Program-made: the position numbers and the translations under genes
In this document: positions 1-8,725 of the stretch, piece by piece
How positions within the stretch are numbered: position 1 is the first letter of the stretch
How the letters are laid out: every line of letters begins with the position of its first letter
The notes under the pieces: generated by a model
The model's input: only the letters and a program-made list of their open reading frames with translations
Told to the model about the DNA's origin: nothing
The model's database searches: none
Assembly: GCF_022751215.1 (NCBI RefSeq)
Contig: NZ_JAICDG010000008.1
Location: 62,001 to 126,000, forward strand
DNA from: Actinomadura terrae
Lineage (GTDB): Bacteria; Actinomycetota; Actinomycetes; Streptosporangiales; Streptosporangiaceae
Direction: 5' to 3'
Length of the DNA stretch: 64,000 nt

Positions 1-1
1 G

Positions 2-403
2 CTGATGCTGGCGGGCAGGCGGCCGAAGCGCCAGGACGTGGACGCCGCGCTTGACCGGCTGGGCCTGGCGGAGCGGCGGCGGCACCGTCCCGGCGAGATG
101 TCGGGCGGCCAGCAGCAGCGGGTGGCGATCGCCCGCGCGCTGGTGACGCGGCCCCAGGTGCTGTTCGCCGACGAGCCCACCGGCGCCTTGGACTCCCACT
201 CCTCTCGGGAAGTCATGAAGCTGCTCCGCGAGCTCGTGGACCGGGAGCGGCAGACGATCGTGATGGTCACCCACGACCCCGTCGCGGCCTCGTCCGCCGA
301 CGAGGTGCTGTTCCTCGCCGACGGACGGATCGCCGGGAGCCTGGAGGCCCCGACCCCGGAACTGGTCGCCGCCCGGATCACCAAGCTTGAGGACGCGACA
401 TGA
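2..403 (+). CDS. ABC transporter ATP-binding protein, C-terminal part (MacB/LolD type)
   Basis: The gene runs in from before the window, so only about 133 C-terminal residues are seen. The visible part holds the ABC signature (MSGGQQQR), Walker B with its catalytic Glu (VLFADEPTGALD), the D-loop and the switch His (MVTHD). The Walker A half is upstream. The EPTGALD wording and the following FtsX-type permease place it in the MacB/LolD/BceA class, which drives mechanotransmission or peptide and lipid export at the membrane rather than import. Its last codons overlap the permease start by four bases (ATGA), so the two are translationally coupled. The substrate cannot be told; antimicrobial-peptide or envelope-stress export is the usual role beside a two-component pair, as here. 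Confidence 0.93.
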   Translation: MMLAGRRPKRQDVDAALDRLGLAERRRHRPGEMSGGQQQRVAIARALVTRPQVLFADEPTGALDSHSSREVMKLLRELVDRERQTIVMVTHDPVAASSADEVLFLADGRIAGSLEAPTPELVAARITKLEDAT

Positions 404-2868
404 TCCGGATCGCGCTGGCCACGCTGCGCAGCCGCGCGGCGAGCTACGCCGGGGCGTTCCTGGCGCTGACGCTCGGCACCGCCATCATCGCCATGACGGC
501 CCTGACTTTGCGGGCGGTGACCTCCACCGAGTTCCACGGCCCGCAGCGGTACGCGCAGGCCCCGGCCGTGGTCACCGCGCCGGTCACGGTCACGCTGAAG
601 GACGGCGACGGCGACCCGCGCGAGTTCCCGGTGGGCCGCCCGAGCCCGCTGCCGGAGCGGACCGTCCAGGCGCTGCCGAGTACGGGCAAGACCGTGCAGG
701 ACCGGACGTTTCCGGCGCAGCTCCCAGGCGGCCCGGACGAGCAGGTCGGCCACCCCTGGAGCACCGCCGCGTTCACCCCCTACCGGCTGGTGAAGGGGCA
801 TGCGCCCGGTTCGGCGAAGGAGATCGTCGTCGGCGGGGGTGACCCGTCGCTGGTCGGCGGGACCGTCCGGGTCGCCACCGGCGCCGGATTCGGCGACTAC
901 CGGGTCGCGGGCGTCACCGCCCCCGTGTGGTTCGAGCACGCCGTGTTCTTCGCGGACGCGGAGGCGGCACGGCTGTCGCCCGAGGTCAGCGCCGTGATCG
1001 CCTACGGCCCGGCGGCCTCGGTGCGCGCGGCGGCCCAGGGGACCGGCGCGCGGGTGCTCACCGGCGCCGACCGGCTGCTGGCCGAACGCGACCAGAACGG
1101 CGGCCGCGACCAGCTCCGCGACGCCGAGGGGATGGCCGGGACGTCGATGATGCTGGTCGCCTTCGTCGTGGTGTTCGTGGTCATCGCGACCTTCGCCTTC
1201 GTGGTCGAGCAGCGCCGCCGCGAGGTCGCGCTGCTGCGGACCGTGGGCGCGACGCCGGGGCAGGTGCGCCGGATGGTGATCGCCGAGGCGTTCCTGCTGG
1301 CCGTGCTGGCGTCGGCCCTCGGATGCGCGATCGGCGTCCCGCTGACCGGGGTGCTGCGCGGCTGGATGGTGGACCACGGCGTCGCGCCGTCCTGGCTCGC
1401 GGTGGACGCGCGTCCCGTCCCGCTGGTGATCTCGTTCTGCATGGGCCTGCTGTCGGCGGTGCTCGGCACGGCGGTGGTGTCGTGGCGGGCCGGGCGCGTC
1501 CGTCCGGCGGAGGCGCTGCGCGAGGCGGGCGGCCGGCGGCGGGCGGTCACGCCGGTGCGGCTGGTGCTCGGCGGCGTGCTGCTCGCGCTCGGCGTCCGCA
1601 CGAGCGCCGGTGTCGTCGGCGGCGGCCAGGCCTCGGCGCTCAGCTTGCAGAACTACCTGTTCGTCCCGATCCTGCTGGTGGGCGGCTGCGCGCTGCTGAC
1701 CCCGCTGCTGGTCCGTCCCGTGCTGGCCGTGCTGGCCTGGCCGCTGCGCCGGCTCGGCGCGGGCGCGATGGTGGTCCGCGAGGGCGTGTTGTTCGCCGGG
1801 CGCCGCACCGCCGCGATCGCCACCCCCGTGGTGCTGGCCGTCGGCCTCGGCGCCGCGCTGTTCACCGCGCAGGACGCCGCGAACGCCGCGAACGTCGCCG
1901 GTGCGCGCGCCGAGAGCAGCGCCGACTACGTCCTGGCGGCGCAGGGCGACGGCGAGATCGGCGCGGGCGTCATCGAGCAGGTGCGCGCCGTCCCGGGCGC
2001 CACGGTCGCCGTCTACACCCCCGCCGAGGTGCGGCTGAGCGGGGACGGCGACCGCTACCTGGGCACGCTGTCGGCCTTCGCCGTCGATCCGCGGGCGCTG
2101 AACGCGACGCGGCGTCCCACCGTCGTGGACGGGTCCATGGGACGGCTCGGCGGCGACTTCCTCGTCCTGGACCGGGGCAGCGCGCGTGAGTTCGGCGTCC
2201 GTACCGGCGACCGGGTGCGGGCCTGGCTGCCGGACGGCATGTCCGTGCCGCTGCGGGTGGCCGCCCAGACCCGCACCACGGTCACCGGCGAGATCGGCTA
2301 CCTCCCCGCCGCCCGCACCGGCGGCGCGCGCCCGACCCGGATCGAGGTCACGGTGGCGGCGGGCGGCGACGCCTCCGCGGTCGGCGCGGCGCTGCGCGCG
2401 GCCGTGCGCGACCAGCCCGTGCGGCTGGCCACCAGCGCGGACCTGCTCGACGCGAAGCGGGCCGAGCAGCAGCGCAAGTCCAGGCTCGCCACCGGCAACG
2501 TGTTCGGGATCGCGCTCGCGTTCGCCCTGCTCGCGATCGCCAACACCCTCGTGATGGCGGCCCCCGACCGCCGCCGCGAACTGTCGGCGCTCACGCTGGC
2601 GGGCACCACCCGGCGCCAGACGCTGGCGTTCGTGGCGGCCGAGACCATGGTGGCGACGGTCGTCGGGGTGGTCCTCGCGGGCGCGGCGGCGACCGCCGTC
2701 GTGGCCGGTCAGCGGGAGGCGCTGACCAGGCTGGTGGGCGGCTTCCCGCTGACCGTCCCGTGGGCCGCCGTGCTCGCGGTCACCGCCGCCTGCGCCGCCA
2801 CCGCCCTCGGCACGTCGGTGATCGCGACCCGCCTGCTCACCGGCGGACCGGCCCCGCGCGGACAGTGA
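400..2868 (+). CDS. FtsX/MacB-type ABC transporter permease
   Basis: 822 residues with two FtsX domains, the usual ten-helix actinobacterial layout. It has an N-terminal helix (about 14-40), a long extracellular domain, three helices near 250-370 (after the VVEQRRREVALLRTVGAT coupling helix), a central pair near 385-450, one near 475, a second extracellular domain, and three C-terminal helices near 700-815. The internal motif RRRELSALTLAGTTRRQ is the second coupling helix that docks on the ATPase. It overlaps the ATPase gene by ATGA. The convergent DUF4097 and two-component genes downstream suggest an envelope-stress or antibiotic-efflux unit. The exported molecule is unknown. Confidence 0.93.
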   Translation: MIRIALATLRSRAASYAGAFLALTLGTAIIAMTALTLRAVTSTEFHGPQRYAQAPAVVTAPVTVTLKDGDGDPREFPVGRPSPLPERTVQALPSTGKTVQDRTFPAQLPGGPDEQVGHPWSTAAFTPYRLVKGHAPGSAKEIVVGGGDPSLVGGTVRVATGAGFGDYRVAGVTAPVWFEHAVFFADAEAARLSPEVSAVIAYGPAASVRAAAQGTGARVLTGADRLLAERDQNGGRDQLRDAEGMAGTSMMLVAFVVVFVVIATFAFVVEQRRREVALLRTVGATPGQVRRMVIAEAFLLAVLASALGCAIGVPLTGVLRGWMVDHGVAPSWLAVDARPVPLVISFCMGLLSAVLGTAVVSWRAGRVRPAEALREAGGRRRAVTPVRLVLGGVLLALGVRTSAGVVGGGQASALSLQNYLFVPILLVGGCALLTPLLVRPVLAVLAWPLRRLGAGAMVVREGVLFAGRRTAAIATPVVLAVGLGAALFTAQDAANAANVAGARAESSADYVLAAQGDGEIGAGVIEQVRAVPGATVAVYTPAEVRLSGDGDRYLGTLSAFAVDPRALNATRRPTVVDGSMGRLGGDFLVLDRGSAREFGVRTGDRVRAWLPDGMSVPLRVAAQTRTTVTGEIGYLPAARTGGARPTRIEVTVAAGGDASAVGAALRAAVRDQPVRLATSADLLDAKRAEQQRKSRLATGNVFGIALAFALLAIANTLVMAAPDRRRELSALTLAGTTRRQTLAFVAAETMVATVVGVVLAGAAATAVVAGQREALTRLVGGFPLTVPWAAVLAVTAACAATALGTSVIATRLLTGGPAPRGQ

Positions 2869-2876
2869 TCGCTGGG

Positions 2877-3653
2877 TCAACCGGCCCGCAGCCGCACGTC
2901 CCCCGTGTTGCTGCGGGCCTCCAGCGTGGACGGGGACGCGGCGTCCTCCGGGATCGTGACGTCACGCTGGCCCGAGATGGTGGCGGCGCCAATCCGGTAC
3001 CGGCCTGGGGGAACGGTCATCTGAACGTCGCCGGTGTTGGTGGTCGCGCCCGCCCAGCCCGGCGCGGCGGCGAACGCCAGGGTGACGTCGCCGGTGTTGG
3101 TCCGCGCGTCCACGCTCGGCGAACGCAGCGCCGCGGCGGTCACCGCGCCCGAGTTCGTCGTCGCCCGGACGCGGCCCCGGACGTCCCGCAGGTCCAGATC
3201 GCCGCTGCCGGACGTCCAGGACACCGCGCCGGTCAGCCCGGCCACCGTGACCTCGCCCGAGTCGGCGCGCGCCTCGACCTCGGCGGCCGCCGGAACCCGG
3301 AGGACGTACCGCGCCCCGCAGCGCGTGACGCGCTTGCCGTTCCCGTCGCGGCACACGCCGCTGAGCCGGAGCCGGTCCCCCTCCCAGACCTCCTTCAGGT
3401 CGAGGACCCGCCCGTCCACAGACCGCCGCTCGACGTCGACGCGGCCGTCCCCGCCCGCCGCGATCAGCACGTGACCGCTGTCGAAGTCCACGACCACCCT
3501 GGTCACAGCGTGGATTCGCGAGTACCGAACGGTCTGCCGCGATGGCTCGTCGGAACCGCTCAGCCACACCCGTCCGCCGACGACCCCCACGCCCAGCAGC
3601 GCGACGGTGGCGGCTCCCCCGAACGCGATCCAGGCGTTGCGCAGGAGGGTCAT
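2877..3653 (-). CDS. DUF4097-family beta-strand repeat protein, membrane anchored
   Basis: 258 residues. One N-terminal hydrophobic segment (about 8-28) anchors or exports it. The rest is a repetitive beta-helix-like sequence with recurring NTGDV / NSGAV / SGSGDL turns (for example TNTGDVTL, TNTGDVQM, SNTGDVRL), which is the DUF4097 'putative adhesin' signature. The family often sits beside envelope-stress two-component systems and ABC exporters and has no established enzymatic activity. The stop is three bases from the response-regulator start region, so it is the last gene of a kinase-regulator-DUF4097 operon. It converges on the ABC permease with only eight bases between the stops. It may sense or buffer envelope disturbance; that role is inference. 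Confidence 0.85.
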   Translation of the reverse strand: MTLLRNAWIAFGGAATVALLGVGVVGGRVWLSGSDEPSRQTVRYSRIHAVTRVVVDFDSGHVLIAAGGDGRVDVERRSVDGRVLDLKEVWEGDRLRLSGVCRDGNGKRVTRCGARYVLRVPAAAEVEARADSGEVTVAGLTGAVSWTSGSGDLDLRDVRGRVRATTNSGAVTAAALRSPSVDARTNTGDVTLAFAAAPGWAGATTNTGDVQMTVPPGRYRIGAATISGQRDVTIPEDAASPSTLEARSNTGDVRLRAG

Positions 3654-3656
3654 CGC

Positions 3657-4298
3657 TCACTCACCGCTGAGGAACCTCAGCACGGCCAGCACCCGGCGGT
3701 GCTCCTGCGGCGTCCCGGGCAGGTCGAACTTGGCGAAGATCCCCGCGACGTGCTTGGCGACGGCGCTCTCGCTCACCACCAGCTCCTCGGCGATCCCGCC
3801 GTTGGACCGGCCCTCCGCCATCAGCCGCAGCACGTCGTGCTCGCGCGGGGTCAGCCGGTCGAGCGGGCCGTCGCTGCGGCTCAGCAGCTGCGACACGACC
3901 TCCGGGTCGATCGCGGTCCCGCCCCCGGCGACCCGCCGCACCGTGGCGAGGAACTCCTCCATGTCCGCGACCCGGTCCTTCAGCAGGTAGCCGAAGCCGC
4001 TGGTGTCGCCTCGCAGCAGCTGTGCGGCGTGCCGCTCCTCGACGTACTGCGACAGCACCAGGACGCTCGGCCGAGGCCCGCCCTCCCGCAGTTTCAGCGC
4101 GGCGCGCAGCCCCTCGTCGGTGTGGGTGGGCGGCATCCGCACGTCCACGACCACCAGGTCGGGATCGTGCTGGGCGACCGCCTCCAGCAGCGCATCGGCG
4201 TCGGCCACCGCAGCGACGACGGTCAGGCCGCCGAGCTCCAGCAGCCGGACGAGGCCCTCGCGCAGCAGGAACGAGTCTTCGGCGATCACAATGCGCAT
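3657..4298 (-). CDS. NarL/LuxR-family response regulator
   Basis: 213 residues: receiver domain 1-120 with acidic pocket E7-D8, phospho-acceptor D52 (VVVDVRMPP) and Lys in LLKDR, followed by a LuxR-type helix-turn-helix near 145-195 (LTPREHDVLRLMAEGRSNGGIAEELVVSESAV). The gene overlaps the histidine kinase by 13 bases, so kinase and regulator are co-translated. It probably controls the adjoining FtsX-type ABC exporter and DUF4097 gene, as similar pairs do. The C-terminal tail after the HTH is short and matches the family length. Confidence 0.95.
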   Translation of the reverse strand: MRIVIAEDSFLLREGLVRLLELGGLTVVAAVADADALLEAVAQHDPDLVVVDVRMPPTHTDEGLRAALKLREGGPRPSVLVLSQYVEERHAAQLLRGDTSGFGYLLKDRVADMEEFLATVRRVAGGGTAIDPEVVSQLLSRSDGPLDRLTPREHDVLRLMAEGRSNGGIAEELVVSESAVAKHVAGIFAKFDLPGTPQEHRRVLAVLRFLSGE

Positions 4299-5581
4299 GG
4301 CAGTTCCACGGTCAGGCGGGTCGGGCCGCCGGTCGGACTGGACAGGGACAGCGTGCCGTCAACCGAGGCGACCCGGCGGGACAGCCCGGCCAGGCCGCTG
4401 CCGCGCGCCGTGTCGGCACCGCCGTGCCCGTCGTCGGCGACGGTCAGCACGACCCGGCCGTCCTTTTGCGCGAGGTTCACCTCGGCGCGGGACGCACCGG
4501 AGTGCTTGACGACGTTGGTGAGCGCCTCGGAGACGACGAAGTAGGCGACCGACTCCAGCGCAGGGGCGAGCCGTTCGGGCAGGTCGACCCGGACGTCCAC
4601 GGGGACCGGCGTCCGCCCCGCGAGCCCGGACAGCGCCGCGTCGAGCCCCAGCTCGTCCAGCACGGCGGGATGCAGGTCGCGGATGAAGCCGCGCAGCTCG
4701 GTCAGCGCCAGCTTCGCCTCCTCGTGCGAACCGGCGATGATCTCCCGGGCGGGCTCGGGGAGGTCCTTGAGCATCGCGCGGGCGATGCCGAGGTTCATCG
4801 CCAGCGACACCAGCCGCTGCTGCGCGCCGTCGTGCAGGTCGCGCTCGATCCGGCGGCGCTCGGCGTCGGCGGCCTCGACCGCGGCGGCCCGGCTCGCGGC
4901 CAGCCCGGACACCCGGCGGTCCAGCGCGGCGCGCTCCTGCCGCCGCGTCGGGCCGAGGAACGCGCGCGCCACCGCCAGGTCGGCCCGTGCCAGGGCGGTG
5001 GCCAGCGCGGGGGCGAGCAGGAGGAGCAGCAGCCCCGTGACCGTCGTCGCGGCGACGGCGAGGGGCGCGCGCGGGTTCCAGCCGAGCGGCCCGTCCGGCG
5101 GCAGCGTCCAGGCGTGGACGGGCGCGGACGCGAGCAGCAGCCCCCCGCTCCAGGCCGCGCCGACCAGCGTCGCCATGCCGATCGCGACCGGCCCGGCCAC
5201 GAAGTGGTAGCCGACCTGGCGCCAGGCCCCGGCGGTGAAGGGCCAGCGCCACCAGGACGGACCCGGACGGCTCCCCGCGGGATCGACGCCGGTGAAGACC
5301 GTGACCCTGGAGCGTTGCAACACGACACAGCCGCGCACCACCGCCAGGATGACGACCAGCGCCAACACCGGCGCGACGACCGACCGCGCGAGCTCGATGC
5401 CGACCGCGATCGGCATCGCGACGGCGGCCAGGCCCGCGAGCCCCACCGCGCCGCCCGCCGCGACCTGCGCCGTCGCGAGCCAGGTGGCGGCCCTGATCGG
5501 CGACCTGCACCACGCCCCGATCCCCGCCCGCGTCGGGAACCCCCGCGGCATCACGACCACAGCCGCCACGCTATCCGACAC
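4286..5581 (-). CDS. NarL-type sensor histidine kinase
   Basis: About 431 residues. Five or six hydrophobic segments occupy the first 215 residues, in pairs, with no large extracellular sensor. The family is thus an intramembrane-sensing or partner-coupled kinase. The HisKA_3 box ERRRIERDLHDGAQQRLV near 245-262 carries the phosphorylated His, and the HATPase_c part has the N-box (EALTNVVKHS) and G-box (DDGHGGADTARGSGLAGL). The start is uncertain: GTG at 5581, or the ATG ten codons inside (5551). It lies directly upstream of its response regulator. The nearby ABC exporter may pass on the signal, as in BceS/BceAB-like systems; this is inferred from position. Confidence 0.93.
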   Translation of the reverse strand: MSDSVAAVVVMPRGFPTRAGIGAWCRSPIRAATWLATAQVAAGGAVGLAGLAAVAMPIAVGIELARSVVAPVLALVVILAVVRGCVVLQRSRVTVFTGVDPAGSRPGPSWWRWPFTAGAWRQVGYHFVAGPVAIGMATLVGAAWSGGLLLASAPVHAWTLPPDGPLGWNPRAPLAVAATTVTGLLLLLLAPALATALARADLAVARAFLGPTRRQERAALDRRVSGLAASRAAAVEAADAERRRIERDLHDGAQQRLVSLAMNLGIARAMLKDLPEPAREIIAGSHEEAKLALTELRGFIRDLHPAVLDELGLDAALSGLAGRTPVPVDVRVDLPERLAPALESVAYFVVSEALTNVVKHSGASRAEVNLAQKDGRVVLTVADDGHGGADTARGSGLAGLSRRVASVDGTLSLSSPTGGPTRLTVELPCAL

Positions 5582-5593
5582 CCGGGTCCGGGA

Positions 5594-7042
5594 TCAGCTC
5601 GCGATCAGCTGCTCGGGATCGGACGCCTCGTCCGCGGGCGCGACGGAGGCCCTGGAACGCGGCAGAACAAGGCTGACCAGCAGCCCGACGACCATCCCCG
5701 CCGCCGTCAGCAGCACCACGACCAGCTCGCCGTGGGCGGTGGCCGTGCGCAGCGCCTCGCCCGCCTTGCCCTCGGTGCCGATGTCGGCGAGCGCGGTGAA
5801 CACGGCCAGGCCGATGGCGTTCCCGATGTTGAGGGCGGTGGAGTTGATGCCGTTGGCGACGCCCTGCTCGTGCGCGGCGGTGCCGGTGGCGGCGGCGATC
5901 CACATCGCCGTCCAGACGACGCCCTGCCCGACGCCTGAGACGATCAGCCCCGGCACCAGCAGGCCGTAACCGGCGTCCGCGCCGAAGCCGACCGCCATGA
6001 CCGCCGTGCCGGCGGCCCCGACCGCGAAGCCGATCAGCAGGGTCGTGCGCAGGCCGATCCGGGTCGTCAGCCGCTCGCCGAGCTGCGTGCCGGTGGCGAT
6101 CGCCACCGAGGGGACCAGGAAGGCCAGCCCGGTTTGCAGGGCGCTGTAGCCGTGCACGCTCTGCATGAGCACGGTCAGGAAGTACGGCAGCACACCGAAG
6201 GTCGCCATGTAGATGAACGTGACGCTGAGCCCCACGGTCAGGCTCCGGTTGCGGAACAGCCGGAACGGCATGAGCGGATCGGCGCTGCGCCGCTCGATGG
6301 TCGCGAACGCCGCCAGCAGCACGGCGGCCAGCACGAACGCGCCGATCACCAGCGGGCTCGCCCACCCCTCCTCCGGGCCCTCCACCAGGGCGAACACCAG
6401 CAGCGTCGCGCCCGTGGTGGCGGTCAGCGAGCCGGGCAGGTCAAAGCGCCGCCGCTGCCCGCCGGACGGGTCGCGCGGGATCACCGCCAGCGCGGCCAGC
6501 GCCACGAGACCGGCCAGCGGCACGTTGACGTAGAAGACGGCGGGCCAGCCGAAGTTCTCGGTCAGCACGCCGCCGAGCAGCGCGCCGATCGTCAGGCCGC
6601 TGGCCCCGGCGCCGCCCCAGACCGCCAGCGCCCGGTTGCGCTGCGGCCCCTCGGCGAACAACGTGTTGATCAGCGACAGCGTGGACGGCAGCAGCAGCGC
6701 GCCGCCGATCCCCTGCACCGCCCGCGCCACGATGATCGCGGCGGGGGACGGTGCCAGCCCTCCGGCCAGCGACGAGACGGCGTACAGGGCCAGCGCGAGC
6801 ACGAAGACGCGGCGGCGGCCCAGCAGGTCGGCCGCGCGGCCGCCGAACAGCAGGAACCCGCCCGCGAACACCACGTAGGCGCTCACCACCAGCTGCTGGG
6901 TCTGACCGGGAAAGCCCAGGTCGGCCCCGATCTCGGGAAGCGCGACGAACACGATGTTGAGATCCAGCGCGTAGATCAGTTGCGCGAGCGCGAGCAGCGC
7001 CAGCGTCCAGCCCAACCGCGGCTGCCTCGTTACAGCGGACAT
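5594..7042 (-). CDS. MFS drug efflux transporter, DHA2 (14-helix) type
   Basis: 482 residues from the ATG at 7042, chosen over an in-frame upstream start because GGAGGG lies 11 bases before it and the first helix then begins after a short basic tail. Helix-rich throughout (about 14 segments). The motif A loop reads GGRAADLLGRRR after helix 2 and motif C is near GASGLTIGALLGG, so it is a drug:H+ antiporter of the EmrB/QacA class. A winged-helix repressor is divergent across a short spacer carrying a repeated 10-bp site, so the pump is probably ligand-induced. The substrate is not predictable. The stop lies 12 bases from the histidine kinase start. Confidence 0.93.
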   Translation of the reverse strand: MSAVTRQPRLGWTLALLALAQLIYALDLNIVFVALPEIGADLGFPGQTQQLVVSAYVVFAGGFLLFGGRAADLLGRRRVFVLALALYAVSSLAGGLAPSPAAIIVARAVQGIGGALLLPSTLSLINTLFAEGPQRNRALAVWGGAGASGLTIGALLGGVLTENFGWPAVFYVNVPLAGLVALAALAVIPRDPSGGQRRRFDLPGSLTATTGATLLVFALVEGPEEGWASPLVIGAFVLAAVLLAAFATIERRSADPLMPFRLFRNRSLTVGLSVTFIYMATFGVLPYFLTVLMQSVHGYSALQTGLAFLVPSVAIATGTQLGERLTTRIGLRTTLLIGFAVGAAGTAVMAVGFGADAGYGLLVPGLIVSGVGQGVVWTAMWIAAATGTAAHEQGVANGINSTALNIGNAIGLAVFTALADIGTEGKAGEALRTATAHGELVVVLLTAAGMVVGLLVSLVLPRSRASVAPADEASDPEQLIAS

Positions 7043-7073
7043 AGCTGAGGACACCCTCCAGAGCGACAGAACG

Positions 7074-7105
7074 ATCGTACGAATACTCACGTACAATCGT
7101 ACGAA
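7074..7105. promoter_or_regulatory. Direct-repeat operator between MFS pump and ArsR-like regulator
   Basis: The 10-mer ATCGTACGAA occurs at 7074-7083 and 7096-7105, exactly 22 bp apart (two helical turns), each with a palindromic CGTACG core; a further CGTAC lies at 7090. This is the only strongly patterned sequence in the spacer between the divergent pump and regulator, so it is the likely binding site of the regulator. Confidence 0.65.
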
Positions 7106-7148
7106 GATGCAAGGGTCAATTGTTCGACTGTCGCGCTACGGTGGGACC

Positions 7149-7475
7149 ATGAGGTACCGCCACCCGGACCGCGACCAGATCCGTATCGACGGGGTGCTCA
7201 CGGCGCTCGGCCACCCGGTGCGGCTGGCCGCCGTCCGCGTGCTGGACGGCGACGACGAGCGCAACTGCGGCAGCGTGCTCGCCGAACTGGGCATCGCGGC
7301 CAAATCCACCATGACCCACCACTGGCGCGTGCTCCGCGACAGCGGCGTGATCATCCAGGAGCCGTCCGGCCGCGAGAACCTGCTGACCCTGCGCCGCGAC
7401 GACCTGGACGCCCGCTACCCGGGCCTGCTGGACGCCATCCTCGCCGGCGCCCGCACCGACGAGACCACCCCCTGA
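7149..7475 (+). CDS. ArsR-like winged-helix transcriptional regulator
   Basis: 108 residues from the ATG at 7149; an upstream in-frame ATG (7107) would start inside the operator region. The core is a winged helix: a first-helix region ending LTALGHPVRLAAVRVLD, a recognition helix in AAKSTMTHHWRVLRDSGVI, and a wing GRENLLTLRRDDLDARYPGLL. This matches the ArsR/HTH_20 subfamily seen beside efflux pumps. No metal-binding Cys cluster is present (one Cys, in ERNCGSV), so it probably responds to an organic ligand. It is divergent from the DHA2 pump, which it most likely represses. Confidence 0.88.
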   Translation: MRYRHPDRDQIRIDGVLTALGHPVRLAAVRVLDGDDERNCGSVLAELGIAAKSTMTHHWRVLRDSGVIIQEPSGRENLLTLRRDDLDARYPGLLDAILAGARTDETTP

Positions 7476-7532
7476 CCCGGGCGTTGCTACGCGACGACCT
7501 CAGCCGTCACGCGGGCGTGTAGCTGACCGGTG

Positions 7533-8390
7533 TCACGGCCGGGAGCCGCCAGGCGAGCGGCCGTGGGCCGGGACCTCGATCAACAGAGCGCGGTGGTCGG
7601 AGACCTCGGGTTCGGCCACGATCTCGAACCGCTCCACCCCGGCGGGGTCGGAGACCAGCAGGTAACCGGCGTGCCTTAGCGGCTTGGCGTAGCGGGAGGT
7701 CCTGGTGTCGGCGGTGCCGACCAGGTCCGTCAGCCCGATCTCGGCGAGGATCTGGAAGGTCTTGCTGTCCGGGAGCAGGTTGAAGTCACCGCACACCACG
7801 GTCATGTCACCGTCGTGGCGCGCTTCCCCGACGAGGTCCGCGAGCCGTTCGGCCTGCGCGTGCCGGGCCGGGGTGTCGACCTTCCCGCGCGGGTCGCGCA
7901 AACCGTGGAGGTTGACCACGGTGACGAACCGCTCGGCCTGCCGGTCGTACACGCGCACGGCCAGCGCGGCGCGGGCCCGCCCGTCGGTCGGCCACTGGTC
8001 GCGATGCTCGGTGTAGTCACCGTGCACGAACGCCGAACGCATGCCGACCACGGGAAGGGACTCGGCGACGAAGGTGGCCACCCCGAAGTCCTGCCGGTGC
8101 CGCCACCCTTCGTGATCTTGAACGGGCCCCGCGTCGCTCACCGCGAACAGCCCATGGTGGCGCGGGAGCCGGGAGCGGACGTCCGCCAGGAGATTCGCCC
8201 GCTGGGGCAGTGACCGGTCGGCGTCGTCGAAACGCGTCCAGCCGCCGAGCCCCGGGGTGTGGGTGATCTCCTGCAAGCACAGGACGTCGGCGCCGCACGT
8301 GTCGAGCCAGGGCGCGAGCTCGTCGAACATCGCGCCGCCCCAGGCGTTGAGGGAGATGATCCGCACGTGCACCAAATTTAGATCCACCAT
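7533..8390 (-). CDS. Endonuclease/exonuclease/phosphatase-family hydrolase
   Basis: 285 residues of the EEP (DNase I-like) fold. Visible signature pieces are ISLNAWGG near the start, CLQEI (metal-binding Glu, about 40), VTVVNLHG, CGDFNLLPDS (about 200-210) and the terminal SDHRALL with the catalytic Asp-His pair. All canonical residues are present, so it should be active, on DNA, a phosphodiester or a phospholipid head; the family cannot be split further from sequence alone. No signal peptide is seen, so cytoplasmic. The exact start is unsure (ATG at 8390 has a poor ribosome site; GTG codons follow within nine codons). Confidence 0.88.
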   Translation of the reverse strand: MVDLNLVHVRIISLNAWGGAMFDELAPWLDTCGADVLCLQEITHTPGLGGWTRFDDADRSLPQRANLLADVRSRLPRHHGLFAVSDAGPVQDHEGWRHRQDFGVATFVAESLPVVGMRSAFVHGDYTEHRDQWPTDGRARAALAVRVYDRQAERFVTVVNLHGLRDPRGKVDTPARHAQAERLADLVGEARHDGDMTVVCGDFNLLPDSKTFQILAEIGLTDLVGTADTRTSRYAKPLRHAGYLLVSDPAGVERFEIVAEPEVSDHRALLIEVPAHGRSPGGSRP

Positions 8391-8452
8391 CCCGACCAGG
8401 CCAAACGTATTTACTTGACCTCAAGGCGGGTCGAGGTTGGAGGGTGGGCGGC

Positions 8453-8721
8453 ATGCGAGCGATCATGGCGGCCCGGTTCGGTGCGCCCGACGTCCTGGAA
8501 CCGGTCGAACTGCCGGGGGACGGCTCGCCGTCGTGGACATGGCGCGGCTGCCGGAATTCTGGACCCACACTCCCCGGCGGGTGACACATGTGCTGAACGA
8601 GGTGGCAGCGGGACAGTTGGCCCCGGTCATCGGCCAGAGTTACCCCTTGGCGGAGGCCGCCGCCGCGCACGCCGATATTGAGGTGCGACGCTTCACCGGT
8701 AAATCCTTGCTGCTGACATAG
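8453..8721 (+). pseudogene. Remnant of a quinone oxidoreductase / zinc-type alcohol dehydrogenase
   Basis: The ATG at 8453 opens with MRAIMAARFGAPDVLEPVEL, the typical N-terminus of NADPH:quinone reductases of the MDR superfamily, then runs out of phase to a stop at about 8583. The true C-terminus of such an enzyme reappears in another frame, ending at 8721: VLNEVAAGQLAPVIGQSYPL followed by AEAAAAHADIE and TGKSLLLT. Roughly 240 central residues (catalytic and Rossmann domains) are missing. Both ends are recognisable and in the right order, so this is an internally deleted gene. The next gene (XRE regulator) converges four bases later and may once have regulated it. Confidence 0.85.
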
Positions 8722-8725
8722 TCGA

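Noticed and set aside
2760..4544. Very long open frames opposite the DUF4097, regulator, kinase and deacetylase genes (several across the window)
   Set aside because: High third-position GC in the real genes leaves few stops on the opposite strand; the translations are Arg/Pro/Gly-rich without domains, and they are fully covered by recognised genes.
8541..8721. A separate small gene ending in TGKSLLLT
   Set aside because: The sequence is the C-terminus of a zinc-type dehydrogenase; the N-terminus lies just before it in another frame, so it is part of one deleted gene.
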